NCBI RefSeq assembly: GCF_051106095.1
Contig: NC_135785.1
Span: forward strand, 187,378,045 to 187,442,044
Origin: Pogona vitticeps
Taxonomy: Eukaryota > Chordata > Lepidosauria > Squamata > Agamidae
DNA: 64,000 nucleotides
Direction of reading: 5' to 3'
Of the stretch, positions 1 to 14,159 are shown one piece after another (the stretch's first letter is position 1; the number at the start of each line of letters is the position of its first letter). The notes below the pieces were generated by a model. The model saw only the letters and a program-made list of their open reading frames with translations. It was not told the origin of the DNA and did no database searches. The translations under genes were made by a program, and so were the position numbers.

Positions 1-930
1 CTTGAGGAACTTCTGAATGTTTTTACTAATCCCAAAAAAATTTAGGCAGGTGTTCATCCAGGTGTGTGGCAGTGTGTCAAATGCCTTTTTATAGTCTATC
101 CAGACCATCTTAAAATTTGTTTTGTGACTTTTTGCATTCTTTAGTGTCATTTTACCAGTAAGCAGCTAACCTTTTGTGCCTCTTGACTCTTAAAGTTCTG
201 TTCAATTGGGTATAAGGAGTTTTCAGTTAAGTAATTATGCATTGATCTTGCAAGCATGCCTGTGAAGAGCTTGAACATTGTTGGAAGGCATATAATTGGT
301 CAATAATTACTAGGTTCATTGCCCTTTTGATTATCTTTTTATCAGAAGTGTGCGGCTTGTTGTCATCTAATCTTCAGTTCTAGAATTTTGAAGTAAGTGA
401 TTAAATTGCATTGCTGTGTGTTGATGGAGAATGGTTAAATGCTATAACCAAAATCTGTGCAGCTCATCTGGTCCAGGTGCACTCCAGTTTGTCACAGCCT
501 GTACTTGCCTCGTAATCATTTCAGTTGTTACTACAATATCATCCATATGTTTTCCTTGAGTTTCTTTACAAATGTCTTTAGTCCATGAGACATTTTTGTT
601 ATGTCTGGTTGGGCTTTCCCAAGATTTTTTCCAAAGTTTTAGAGCATCACCTTTACATGGGCCTAATTTCTTTTGCTCTGTATTTTCATAGAATAATCAT
701 TAAACATTTCAAAATGGTATGCTTTCTCCATATTGTTTCAAGCATCCATCATATCTTTCAATTTTATTTTCTGTAGCTGTTACATGTTGTTTTAATTCTT
801 TCATAATTTCAACAATTATTTTACTTTCTAGGTAGTATATTTTGCATAGTCTGGTTTTTACTTCTTCATTTTTGAGTTTTAAATCTTTCAAGTGTTTTAA
901 GTTGCTGATTAATAATAATAACAATAACAA
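1..930 (-). mobile_element. R4/Dong-like LINE remnant, truncated by the window edge
   Basis: Read on the minus strand, this stretch gives pieces of a non-LTR reverse transcriptase. Around 225-290 I read CLPTMFKLFTGMLARS, and around 62-112 VWIDYKKAFDTLPHTW, which is RT motif A with its aspartate. Near 430-485 it reads PGPDELHRFW, and near 720-790 KIERYDGCLKQY. This order (the KIERY-type segment, then PGPDELH, CLPTMFKL, and IDYKKAFD) is what I know from R4/Dong-type elements of reptiles. The frame changes between the CLPTM block and motif A and there are several stops, so the copy is dead. It lies antisense in a CNKSR2 intron and continues left of the window. The clade is inferred from remembered motifs; LINE identity is firmer than the R4 label. 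Confidence 0.75.
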
Positions 931-3464
<2,534 letters not shown>

Positions 3465-4574
3465 GAAGAAAAACAATGCCTGTGTTCCTTTTTGCCCTTT
3501 CCAACTCTCCAGACCTTTACACAAGTGCACAGAATAGCTTTTCTATCGATTTACAGGAGTATCTATTTTAATGTTTCGGAAATGAGTAAAAGTACAGTTT
3601 CCGTGGTCATTGTGTGAATAGAAACTTGCATACTTTTTACGCTGCTGATATTCTTTTTGTTTACAAACACTGGTTATGATCCAAGGAAGGAATATGCAGT
3701 CATTAGAAATAATCATGCATATTTTGTTTGACTTTGGGGTGGCCACAGTTTTCGTACTAAAGAGAAAAACACATGCTGCTTCTTTGGATCACAACATTGT
3801 CTTTAACAATTAAAAAAAACTTTAATAGATATTTTGGAGAATTATATTGATTTCGCAAGGTAAGTTGGCATAAGAATGGTGTTTTACCACTGAAGGTCAA
3901 TATGTTTCCTATTTTAATAGTATATAACTGTTGTAATGAGTTTCATTTTCAAAGTGCAGCTTTTGTTTTGACCAGTGTGACAACTAAAGTTTTATATTTG
4001 GTGGAATATTTTAGGTATTTTTCATAATTAGGATTGCATTTTAAAGAATAGAGTCAGGGAATAAGAAAAAAGAAGACTTTCATATGCTTGGGGCTAAAAG
4101 GGTCAAAGCTTCATTTTTTCAGTCTTTTGAAGGATGATTAGGAGACAATCTATAGCACAGAATTAATATGAGGATAAGGGCTGTTGTGCTTCAATTCTGA
4201 CACAGATATTTAAACATATACTATATTACTATTCTTTGGTTGGTCTCTTCTTGTTCAAAATAGGATTTTTAAAATATATATTGTTAATCAAAGGGTCCCA
4301 TCAATATTTTTTTTAGCTCAGCATTTTAAATGTTTTGAAAATATCAGCTTGAGAAATTTCACGCTTTTGAACCTTGAAAGCTCTGGCAAAGAGGAAGGCA
4401 CAAAATTAAATAGGTTTAATCGGTTTACTGAGCTAACAATAGAATCCCTTTTTCTGTGTGTTTGTCAGGAGGGGGGAGAAATGGGCGAATTGCAGGGGTT
4501 GAACACAAAAATTACAAAAGGCATCACTTTCATGCACAAAATGAATGCTCTCTTTTTTAAATAGAGGTCCCTGG
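3465..4574 (+). other. CNKSR2 3' UTR and downstream DNA
   Basis: AT-rich, non-coding. No canonical AATAAA was noticed close to the stop; an ATTAAA occurs near 3810 and could serve as a polyadenylation signal, so the UTR may end around 3.83 kb. This is an inference. The DIRS-type element begins near 4575, so the real 3' end could also lie before that or be altered by it. Confidence 0.4.
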
Positions 4575-4579
4575 AGATC

Positions 4580-4700
4580 ACTTCTTCTTCGTGGCCTCTG
4601 TGAATTCGCACAAATGGGTTTTACTGCGTCTGCGCAGGACTCCTCAGAATATTCTAGAGCTTTAAAAGACGTGATTAGTAGGACGTTGCCCCATGGTGCA
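4580..4700 (+). repeat. Left inverted terminal repeat of the DIRS element
   Basis: Contains the core CACAAATGGGTTTTACTGCG and, further in, GTAGGACGTTGCCCC. The same sequence occurs inverted at the right end of the element. Confidence 0.85.
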
Positions 4701-7700
4701 CATGCTCCACCCGCCTATTACCTCACTTCCTTTTAGCCGCTGCTGAAATCGGACTTTCTTTGACCTAGACCTTGTGATTGTGATTCTTTTGATTGTTTAT
4801 GATATACTGACCTTTGGACTAATTACGATTACTCTTCTGGATTACGGACTTGATCAAGTTTTTCATTTTCGGACGTTTCCTGTGAGTTATTTTCTTTGTT
4901 CTTTCCCCCTTTTACCCCCCCTTCCCTTTTTTTAATGGCCTCCTCGGGCCCTTTCAAACGTTGTACGATGAGTGCCAGGAAAATTCCATTCTCCAACAGC
5001 CACAATCGCTGCCTATTCTGTCTGGGTGAGAGTCATTAGACTCAAAATTGTTCGGAATGTAAGAAATTGACTAAACCAGCCCTAAAACTCTGACTTCAAC
5101 GTCAGAGATTCCATTTGTGGGAGGAATCCTTAGCACCGTCCGTTCTACTGACTAGCCCTAAGATGGAACTCACCCCAGTTCCACTGACTCGATCCGAGTC
5201 TTCTATTCCAGTGATTCTCATACTCTCACTAAGGGCTTCTTCTAAGGCTTCAAAGTCACTGTCAATATCAACATCAACATTGATGTCGAAGACCTCTTCG
5301 GTCTCTGCTAAGACCCATTCTAGCAAGAGGCAAAAGGATAAAGACAAGGTCAAGCAGAAGAAAACTAAATGAACCCTTAAACCACATCAGCCTCAGGAAT
5401 CTCCGGCGGTGCACATCTCCCTTCCTTCACCAATTCTAGAGGAGTTGTCGAGAGAGGCTCCAGACCAAGGCTGTGCCTCTGAAGTGGGAGGTCAAACCTC
5501 CCTGTTCGGGCTCAAGCGTCAGTGTCAATTCCAAGCTTATCACTCAGTCATGGCCGTTCAGAGGTCAATATCCTATCCAGCCTGGCCTCGGCCCATTTTA
5601 GACCTGTTTCGACCGGGCGGGCAACTGTTACACACCTTTCCCATTTGGAGGCATCGATCTCACAGTCCCTTCCGAGGAAGAGGATGACAAAGTGGCACCA
5701 CATTTCTCCTCCACCACAGTATCGAGAGGTGATATTTGTCCCATGTCCCTCTTAGCGCCGTGCCTTTCGTTGACATGAATAGCCTCTTTACAATGCTGCT
5801 CAGTATGGTGACTACAATTGATATCGATACCAACAATATGACCCAGCTTTTGCTTCGGAGTACTATCAATATCACAAACGGGCACGATATGTTTATGGCC
5901 CGTCGACGTCGAGTCACCATCGAGCCCATCCCAGCGGTATCGAAATCTAAAAAATCCAAGCACTGTTTGCCTGTCACTGAAGCTCCTCTCCGTGACCAAG
6001 CTCCAGCTCGACACAAGTTGACTCATCGTGAACTGGCTCGATGAAAGCACTCTTCCATACCGACAACTTGAACTTCACACCAGGATGTCTCCTTATCTAC
6101 ATCGCATCCCATTCATTAGGTCTCAGCTCCTCTAGTTTCTGTCTCCAGACATCATCACCGTTCTCCCTCACCCACTCTTTCTGACTCTGAGCAATCTTCA
6201 GTATCATCAGTTTCAGATCAGGATACTCCTTCTGAGACATCTGGGGAATCACCATTACATCTACCAACCCCAGGTTCTGATGTTGCGGATGTGCACCCAC
6301 CGTCGCCATCTGGAGATTTTACTTCCTTTGCTCAACTTATTCTACGAATGGCCAAATCATTAGAATTGGATATTGAGCAATCAGCTCCTCCAAAGCATGA
6401 TCTTATATTTGAGGACATCAGTCAAGAAAAATCTCCTCCATTGAGTTTAACATTTATCCCTGCAATGCTGGACCTCATTAAGGAGTCGAGGGACAAACCT
6501 TCAACATCTCAGCAGATTCCCAGATGAGTGGAGAACCACTATCACACTCACTGTACCAATACAACATTTTTGATTAAGCATCCTCCGCCAAACTCAATCA
6601 TCATTCAATCAAACCAATCCAGGGCGGGCAACCAATCATCAGTTACCCCATCAATAAAGAAGGGCAGAAACTAGATGTACTAGGACGTCTTTTGTACTTG
6701 CTGGCCTCTTTTCTGATGAGGGTATCCAATTACCAAGCCGCGATGGTGGCCTACCACAGGCAGATGTGGAATGAGATCCTGCCTATCCTCCAAGCTGCTG
6801 CCAAGGACATCAGAACTGCAGCTCTTAACACTCATCTTGAGGCAATTATTCTAGCCAAGCAATGATGTCTGGTGGCCCGTCACACTGCTGATGCAGCTTC
6901 TAAGTCTCTAGTTTCCTCTATTGCCCGTAGAAGACATGCATGACTGTGGCCTTCTGGAATCACAGATGATGCTAGGACCCGCATCGAGGACCTACCTTTT
7001 GATGGCATCGGTCTTTTCAACGAGAAGACCGATGAGGTAATGGAAAACTTGCATAAAATCCGCAAGACTGCTCAATCGTATGCCATTCAGCAACCTAGGT
7101 ATCAGCGCAATCAATGGCACAAACCTTTTACTTTTCATCAATCTTATCAACATCCCTACTGTCCCTAGAAACCTCCACCTCAGGCTCCCGAAAGATCTAG
7201 CTTTCAGCAACCATCTTCCGCTGCTCCTCCCTTCCGATCTCAGATTCCAGCTCATCGCAGACAAAGCTTCCATCGACCTACTAAGAAAACCCAACAATAC
7301 TTTTTACTCTCCTCTACCAGACTATGCCCAACATCCCAGACTGGCACCCTTTTTCAGCAAGTGGTCCACCATCACCAAGGATACTTGGATGCTACCCATC
7401 ATACATTTCAATTACCTGCTGGAATTCAAGGAGCTTCCTCCTGTCGGTCATGTCAGACCCACAATGTACTCACCTGCTCTAGAGAACGAGGTTATACTCC
7501 TTCAGAAATGTGCTATCCAGAGGGTGCCTCCCCAAGATGCTCTAAACGGATTCTACTCATGCTATTTCAGTCTCCAAAAAGGATGGAGGCCTCCGTCCCA
7601 TTTTAGAACCTGTGACTACTGAACACTTACATCTGTCCGGCGTTTTTGCATATTCACCCTCGAATCAGTCATCCCTCTGCTTCAACCAGATGACTGGTTC

Positions 7701-10144
7701 ATAGTTATAGACCTACAGGACGCATATTTCCACATTTCAATCCACAAAAATCATTTCAAATACCTTTGATTCTGCTTCATGGATAGTGCCTACCAATTTT
7801 GTGTCCTTCCCTTCGGCCTGTCTACTGCTCCAATGACATTCACAAAGTGTATGGCTCCAGTCACTGCCTACCTTCGTCTACACAACATCACAGTGTTCCC
7901 ATATATAGACAATTGTTGATAGTAGCATAATCATGCAGCACAGCCAAAAGGGACACTACCTTTGCTCTACAGACTTTAGCGGAGCTTGGTCTTCAGGTCA
8001 ATCACCTCATCGGCAGCCATCTCAAACTGTAGATTATTTTGGAGCAAATCTCAATTCTACTGTAGCCAGGGTGATCACTCCTCCGGAACAAATAATCAAA
8101 TTAAGGCAAGCCATCCGCCCCTTCTTGCGTTGCAGCATGATCACCACTCACCATATGCAGCACCTACTAGGTCTGATGGTATCAACTACATCAATTATTC
8201 AGCATGCAAAACTTACAGGCATGATACTTGTCCCAGTTCGATTCCCTCATAGACTATCCATCCAAACGTCTTATGGTAACTCCAGAGTTGACTCGTCAAC
8301 TAACCTGGTGGACCTTCATCCCTCACCTCCTGGTAGGGCCTCTTCAACTTACTGTGCAAGTCACAATGGATGCCAGTCAGATCGGATGGGGCGCACACTG
8401 CGTTCATCGAAAGATGCACACGTTATGGTCAAGCTCATTGCTGCACATCAATCAACTAAAGCTGCTAGCAGTCATCAAGTCTTTTTGAGCTTTCCAATTC
8501 CTCATAGCTGGTTGCAGGGTCCAAGTCATCACGGACAATATGACCACCCTGAATTATATTAACAAGTAGGGTGGCACCCATTCTTTACATCTGCTTTATC
8601 TAGCGATCCAGCTGTGGGAATGGTGTTATAATCACCACATTTTTCCAGTGGCTCTTCATGTGGCTACACAGGACAATGAGGTTGCCAACCATCTGAGCCG
8701 TCTTACCACCCAGACTCACGAGTGGTCCCTCAACAACAACGTCTTCTCTCTTCTCTGCAGGCAGTAGGGGACACCAGGTCTTGATGTCTGCACCACCCAA
8801 TCCAGCACCAAGTACAGCAGATACTGCTCCCAAGCAGAGAGAGGAGAGAACTCTCTAGGCGATACCTTTGTGCTAGAATGGGACCACAGCCTACTCTATC
8901 TTTTCCTGCCCATTCCTCTCATCCAGAGGACGATAATCAGGATCCATCAGCTGGATCGAGATGGCATTCTGATACTGCCGTGGTGGCCATGTCTACCATG
9001 GTTCACCACTCTCAGAACCATGGCTTCAGACTTTCTCAGACGACCACTTCAACCATCCCTTCTCACTCAGGACGAAGGTCGGATTTGCCATGCCGACCTC
9101 AGCTCTCTACACCTCACTGTATGGAGAATTCTTCCAAAGTGTCTGAAGTCCTGAATAGAGCAAGGAAGCTATCTACTCAATTATTGTATTGATATAAATG
9201 GAACTCATTTATCAAATTTGCTGGATCATAGAACTTACCCACAGTTCCAGTGTCCTTGGATACCCTTCTTAAGTTCCTTCATTAACTGTTTGACCAAGAT
9301 TTGGCCCATTCCACATTAAAGGTTTATATTTCTGTGTTAGTTTCATACCAACCTGAAGGGTCTGAAGCTTCCCGTTTGTTTTTTCATCCCACATTAAAAA
9401 GATTTCTAAGGGGGCTGCGAAACATGCGTCCATCTATTTGACCTCCACTTCCTCAGTGGTCTCTTCAGGTTGTTCTCTGTACACTTACTCACCCTCCTTT
9501 TGAACCTATGGCTTCTACAAACTTCAAACTGCTTTCTGTCAAAACTTTGTTCCTTGTGGCAATAACCTCTGCACGTTGAGCAAGTGAACTGGCTGCTCTT
9601 CGAGCTTATATTCAATTTTTTCCTGACAAGGTTGTGTTGTATCCAGATGTGTCTTTCCTTCCTAAAGTGATCTCTGATTTCCACGCCAATCAACCTCTAA
9701 TTCTCCCGATGTTATTTACCAATCCATCTTCTGATGAGTGCATGCTCCACTCCCTTGATGTTCATCGTGCCCTGGCATTTTATGTTTCCAGAACCAAGGA
9801 CTTTTCTATTTCTCCCAGACTTTTTGTCTGTTTCCATGGCCCATGAAAGGGTTCTTCTGTCTCCTCACACTCTCAAGGTGGATTGCCTCAGCCATTCCGT
9901 TGGCTCATGACTTGGCAGGCAAATCTCTACCGGAGGTGCTAAAGGCACACTGCACTAGAGCGATGGCAATGTCTACAGCTTTGCTGCATGGCATTGAAGT
10001 CCCTGACATCTGTCAAGTTGCCACTTGGTCTACACCCTCGACACACTATCATCTTGATGTCAGGGCCAAGAAGGAAGCAAGTTTTGGGAGAGCTGTGCTG
10101 ACTTCGTTGTTGGCGTGATGGCCCTCCTGGTAAGTGAGCGTACT

Positions 10145-10235
10145 AGTCACCTATTTGTGTGGATTCACAGAGGCCACGAAGAAGAAAGGGAGGTTACTTA
10201 TCAGTAACCAAGCTTCTTCGAGTGGTCTTCTGTGA
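10145..10235. repeat. DIRS internal complementary region
   Basis: One half (TTTGTGTGGATTCACAGAGG and the following CCACGAAGAAGAA) is the complement of the outer left end. The other half (CTTCTTCGAGTGG and what follows) matches the complement of the outer right end. In DIRS elements this segment is used to restore the ends during circle formation. Confidence 0.8.
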
Positions 10236-10344
10236 ATCCACACATCCCGACCAGCCTCCCTGCTGTCTGTCACTTGTTGTCTTGAGCTTTATGGAGGTCA
10301 GAGCTTTAACAGCAGTGGACATTCAGAACTGAGATAACGGAGCA

Positions 10345-10494
10345 TGCACGCCACGGGGCAACGTCCTACTAATCACATGTTTTTAAGCTCTAGAATATTC
10401 CGAGGAGTCCTGCACAGACGCAGTAAAACCCATTTGTGTGGATTCACAGAGGACCACTCAAAGAACCATGGTTACAGGTAAGTAACCTCTCTTT
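10345..10494 (-). repeat. Right inverted terminal repeat of the DIRS element
   Basis: Inverted counterpart of the left end: on the minus strand it reads ACAAATGGGTTTTACTGCGT and, further in, GTAGGACGTTGCCCC. It extends outwards through GGTTACAGGTAAGTAACC, which is also represented in the internal complementary region. Confidence 0.8.
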
Positions 10495-13400
10495 TTCTGT
10501 CATGAATAAGATTTGAGAAGTACGATAGATGAATGGATTTTCATATGTCCAGAAACAGTTCCACATTGAGCCATACCAGTATGCTGTATGAAGTTCATGC
10601 ACATGTGAACACAGTAGCAGGGATTGTAACCTGCAACACTTCAACAGCAGCCTTTCTCTTCATTATTTAAACCATCGACTGGAGCAGGTAGGTTTGCTCC
10701 CAAACAATGGCATTCCCATTTAATCCTACTGCCATCTTTGTACTTTAATTTAGAATCCGAGTTTGCTGCTATTCTTTGAGATTCCCTTGCCCCTATAGCA
10801 CAGACTTCTCAGGTGTGAACTGACATCATGCTATTGCTTCTGGGAGGTACAGCTTGGGGAGAGTGTGCACTCCCAACTCTCACCAGTCCATGGTATTCTA
10901 TTTGAGGTATTCAGACAGAAGGCTCTGCACCCTAGCAGGAGAAGACACTGTGCAGCAATCGCATCTCTTTTTTCCCCCCATCCTTAACTAGTTTTCAGTG
11001 GTAAGAAAAATTGTGCTGAAGAAACTAGGGAGGGCTATGAGTAGAAGATGACATCATCTGGCACTTTCATAAAATTCAGTGAATGATGGGAGGAGGTGAC
11101 ACAAGAAAAGCCTCATCTGAGACAACCCTCTTTCCCTTTCCTTCCGGAGCTCCTAGCATTGAAACAATTCCCATGTTCAGCTCCTTTCAAAGGGAAAAAG
11201 AGATGGACAAGGTGGTTGCCCATTTCACCTAGTTTTACCTTGAAACTATAGATCAGGACTGGTCAGGTGCGGGCTTCCAGATGTTGGACTGTCACTGGCC
11301 ATTCCCCACCATTGGCTGTGTTGGCAAGGGCTGATGGGAGGTGGAGTTCAACATAATCTGGAGGTTTCTGTGTTGCGCACCCTGCAAGAGCTGAAGTGTA
11401 GATATCAACAGGTGGGATGTGGGTTGCAAGCAGACAGATAGGAAGACAGTCAGAGAGATCACACACTCCAGTCTTCCCTGACTTGGTGCCCTCTAAATGT
11501 CTTGGAATGTAACTCCTGGAATTTATTTGTTGTCTGCCTGGGGCTAATGGAAAATGAAGCCCTGACTATTGGGGTATCAGGCTGGGGAAGCCCAGAATAT
11601 ATATACTGTACTTGCTCAAGCACCAGTACGCACAACATGGAAAGCAGGATGGGTGAAGTTTCCCAAGCCCAACTGATCCTTGGGGAAAAGGCAGTCAGTT
11701 GCACAGAGGCAACATGCTACAAAATTAGCCTGAATATTACCACTTGAGTAGTAGCAACAAAAATCATGCTCTGATTGTCTGGAAGAACTCCGGCCAAGGA
11801 GTTTCTGTCCCTGGCTAGAGATGCAAGAGGCAAATGCTAAAGCATGTATTTTTTGCCTTTCTAAGTACCTTGATTTGTTGTCATGACTGAGCATGACACA
11901 AAGGTCTCTGTGGCTTCTTAACACTTTTCTGCACATGTGAGGAGTTGGGACTTGAGCCGCTCAATGCCCAGCATGGGGTGACTCTGTTAAAGTGATTTTT
12001 CTGATATGCTGTACTCTCAGCCAGCTTTTAGCTATAGCCAGTTCAGCTCAGTGAATGTACTTTTAAATGTTTAAAGAGCACTAGTATCTTATGCCCTTGG
12101 GAGTAAACTAAGGATTAAAAGATTGTTTGTTTCTTTTCAACTGTGTTTTGGATTGCAAGCATCTTGCAGACTTTGCACAGGAGAGTGGCCTTTTTACAGC
12201 TGATTTTACATAAATCTGTATTCAGTTCAGTCTGAATGATGAAACTTGCATTAAGATTTGTATGGAATCCCAGATGCAGTGAAATGTTTATATCATCTGC
12301 AAGAATTTGTTTGTATAAACAACTTATTGACTGCATGATTTGTTTGTTATAATTTGTGATATTTTGTATATTTCTCTCATAAAAATGTTTGACCCAGAAG
12401 TGGATAGTGATATTTCTTCCAGATGTTGATCATTAGACCCACACAGGGCAATCTCTCTCTCTTCAAGTTTTTTGCTCAAAAGCTACATCTTCTACAAAAA
12501 GGTCCTGAAATGCCCCCCCCAAAACCACACATACATACACAAACTCTTATAATTTCATGCAGCAGAGATGATTATCACCTGTAAGAACCGAATGAGTGAA
12601 GACCAATAGCCCTAACATGCACTACCAGTATTCTTGAATCTGTGTGGATATTGCTCTGTAACCTCCATGCAGGCATTTGCAGGCAACAATTTTTATAATT
12701 AGAATGGCGATTTGATTGAATCAACAACAGAAGCATAGCTTTGCAATAAAAATCAGAATAGAGGATGCCGATAGATAGCTTCGTTAGGATGAAAAATGTC
12801 ATATGCAACAAAAAAATGTGTGATTGTGCACTTTATTTTACTCCTTGCTTGAACCTGCCACACTTCCTCATAAGACTAACCGGTTGGTCTACACCATAGA
12901 ATAAAATACAACAATAAAACTACAGTAGATTTCAAAATCATATATGATGAGCAACCTCACAAGCCAAGATGTAGGGGAGGAAAAATATTAGCAACAGATA
13001 AAACTGAGAGTTACAAAAAAGAAGCCTAATTTCCTAGAGATAACAAATACTGTATTTCTACACAAGCTTTGTCTTTCTCTTTCAACTGAAATGTTTCCCT
13101 TGTAGTATCAGGAAAGCTTAATGTAGTGGATCCAGGATGTGTGCACGGATCAGAAGGCTGCACAGGGAATCATGCATTCCCAGAGACCTTGGAATGAATG
13201 TACCTCCTCTACCTGACTAGCTGTGCCATACTGGCACAGAATGAGTTCCTGCTAGCAATTGCTCAGGTTTGGGCTGTCAGACAATTTGCATAACAGTGAC
13301 CTGTTGCTATGCAACACCTATTTTCCCTGCTCATGATCTTGGTGAAAGCAGTTTTACAGCTCTCACAAATAAAATCCAATCTCTTATCTTGCCAAGTTCC

Positions 13401-14159
13401 TAGTTTGAAAAGTTCATTATGCTGCCTTCTTTGTATATTAAATGTAGTGCTCCTATATATCCTATATACGTTTAGCATAAATGATCTTGGACTAAAAGAA
13501 GCATGCTATAAAAGGAAATGTAATTAGACGTTCAATTTACACACACGCACAGTGAAATTCGAAAAACGTGTTCTGCATGTCATTGTTAATCCATGCAGTT
13601 TAAAACTACAACATGTATAACCACCTTAATCTGACAAAAAGTGCAGGGAGAGGCTGCCAGTGCCTTTTTGGGAGTCAAAAGAGAAAATTATTGAAAGAGG
13701 ACACTCCCACGCTTCAAAATAAGTGTTCACAATATACAATACTGTATATGTACAGTCAGCTTGTATTATAGAATTGTGGGAAGATCTAGAAACCAATGCT
13801 TTCCTGCTACAGTGCTGTACTAGGGCACAAAATACAGCATGTTCTCTTTCTCTCTTGATAGCTTTTTTGATAGTGCCAATTATGTAATCATTAAAGCTCT
13901 TTGTAACTGTTTGGCCTTAAATTTAAAATAAAGTATTCCTATCATCCTTTGATATTTTGATGGATGGCACCTGAATGACTTTCACCAGGGAAATTTGGAA
14001 GAGGGAGGACAAGCAGATATTTGAGGAATGAGAATTCTCTCTTTTTTGGCATGCTGTTTCCAGCTTGAAATTTCAGCATCACTTTAATAAGAGAAGCAGC
14101 AACACTTGCCTGTTTATTCTTTAGAACCTACAGATTTTATGTCCTGCTGAATTACCTCT
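10495..14159. other. Intergenic DNA between CNKSR2/DIRS and KLHL34
   Basis: No gene recognised. Around 11262-11365 the sequence resembles a decayed fold-back repeat: TTCCAGATGTTGGACTG is followed by GATGGGAGGTGGAGTTCAAC, like the common 'CCAGATGTTG...CTCCCATC' palindromic repeat of amniotes. Downstream of KLHL34, an ATTTAAAATAAA stretch lies near 13921, but KLHL34 is on the minus strand and its own signal was not identified. Confidence 0.4.

Larger units (their letters stand above)
4575..10494 (+). mobile_element. DIRS-type (tyrosine recombinase) retroelement, broken
   Basis: An element of about 5.9 kb with DIRS architecture. The left end (about 4575-4700) reappears inverted at the right end (about 10345-10494); aligned by eye the two agree at roughly nine of ten bases. 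Just inside the right end, about 10145-10235, lies an internal complementary region that joins copies of both outer ends, the hallmark of DIRS elements that replicate through a circle. Parts in order: a gag-like region (about 4.9-6.5 kb), reverse transcriptase (about 7.6-7.95 kb), RNase H (about 8.3-8.5 kb) and a tyrosine recombinase region (about 9.4-10.1 kb). There are no long flanking direct repeats, as expected when a recombinase integrates the circle. It is a fossil with roughly ten or more breaks, of intermediate age. It lies in the same orientation as CNKSR2, downstream of it. Confidence 0.88.

Noticed and set aside
5102-5372. Serine-rich and acidic overlapping frames on both strands
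   Set aside because: Within the gag-like part of the DIRS element; composition is explained by repetitive TC-rich codons.
7080-8562. Long overlapping open frames that look like host proteins
   Set aside because: They are shadows or pieces within the DIRS-type element; the recognisable signals there are those of the element's own enzymes in another register.
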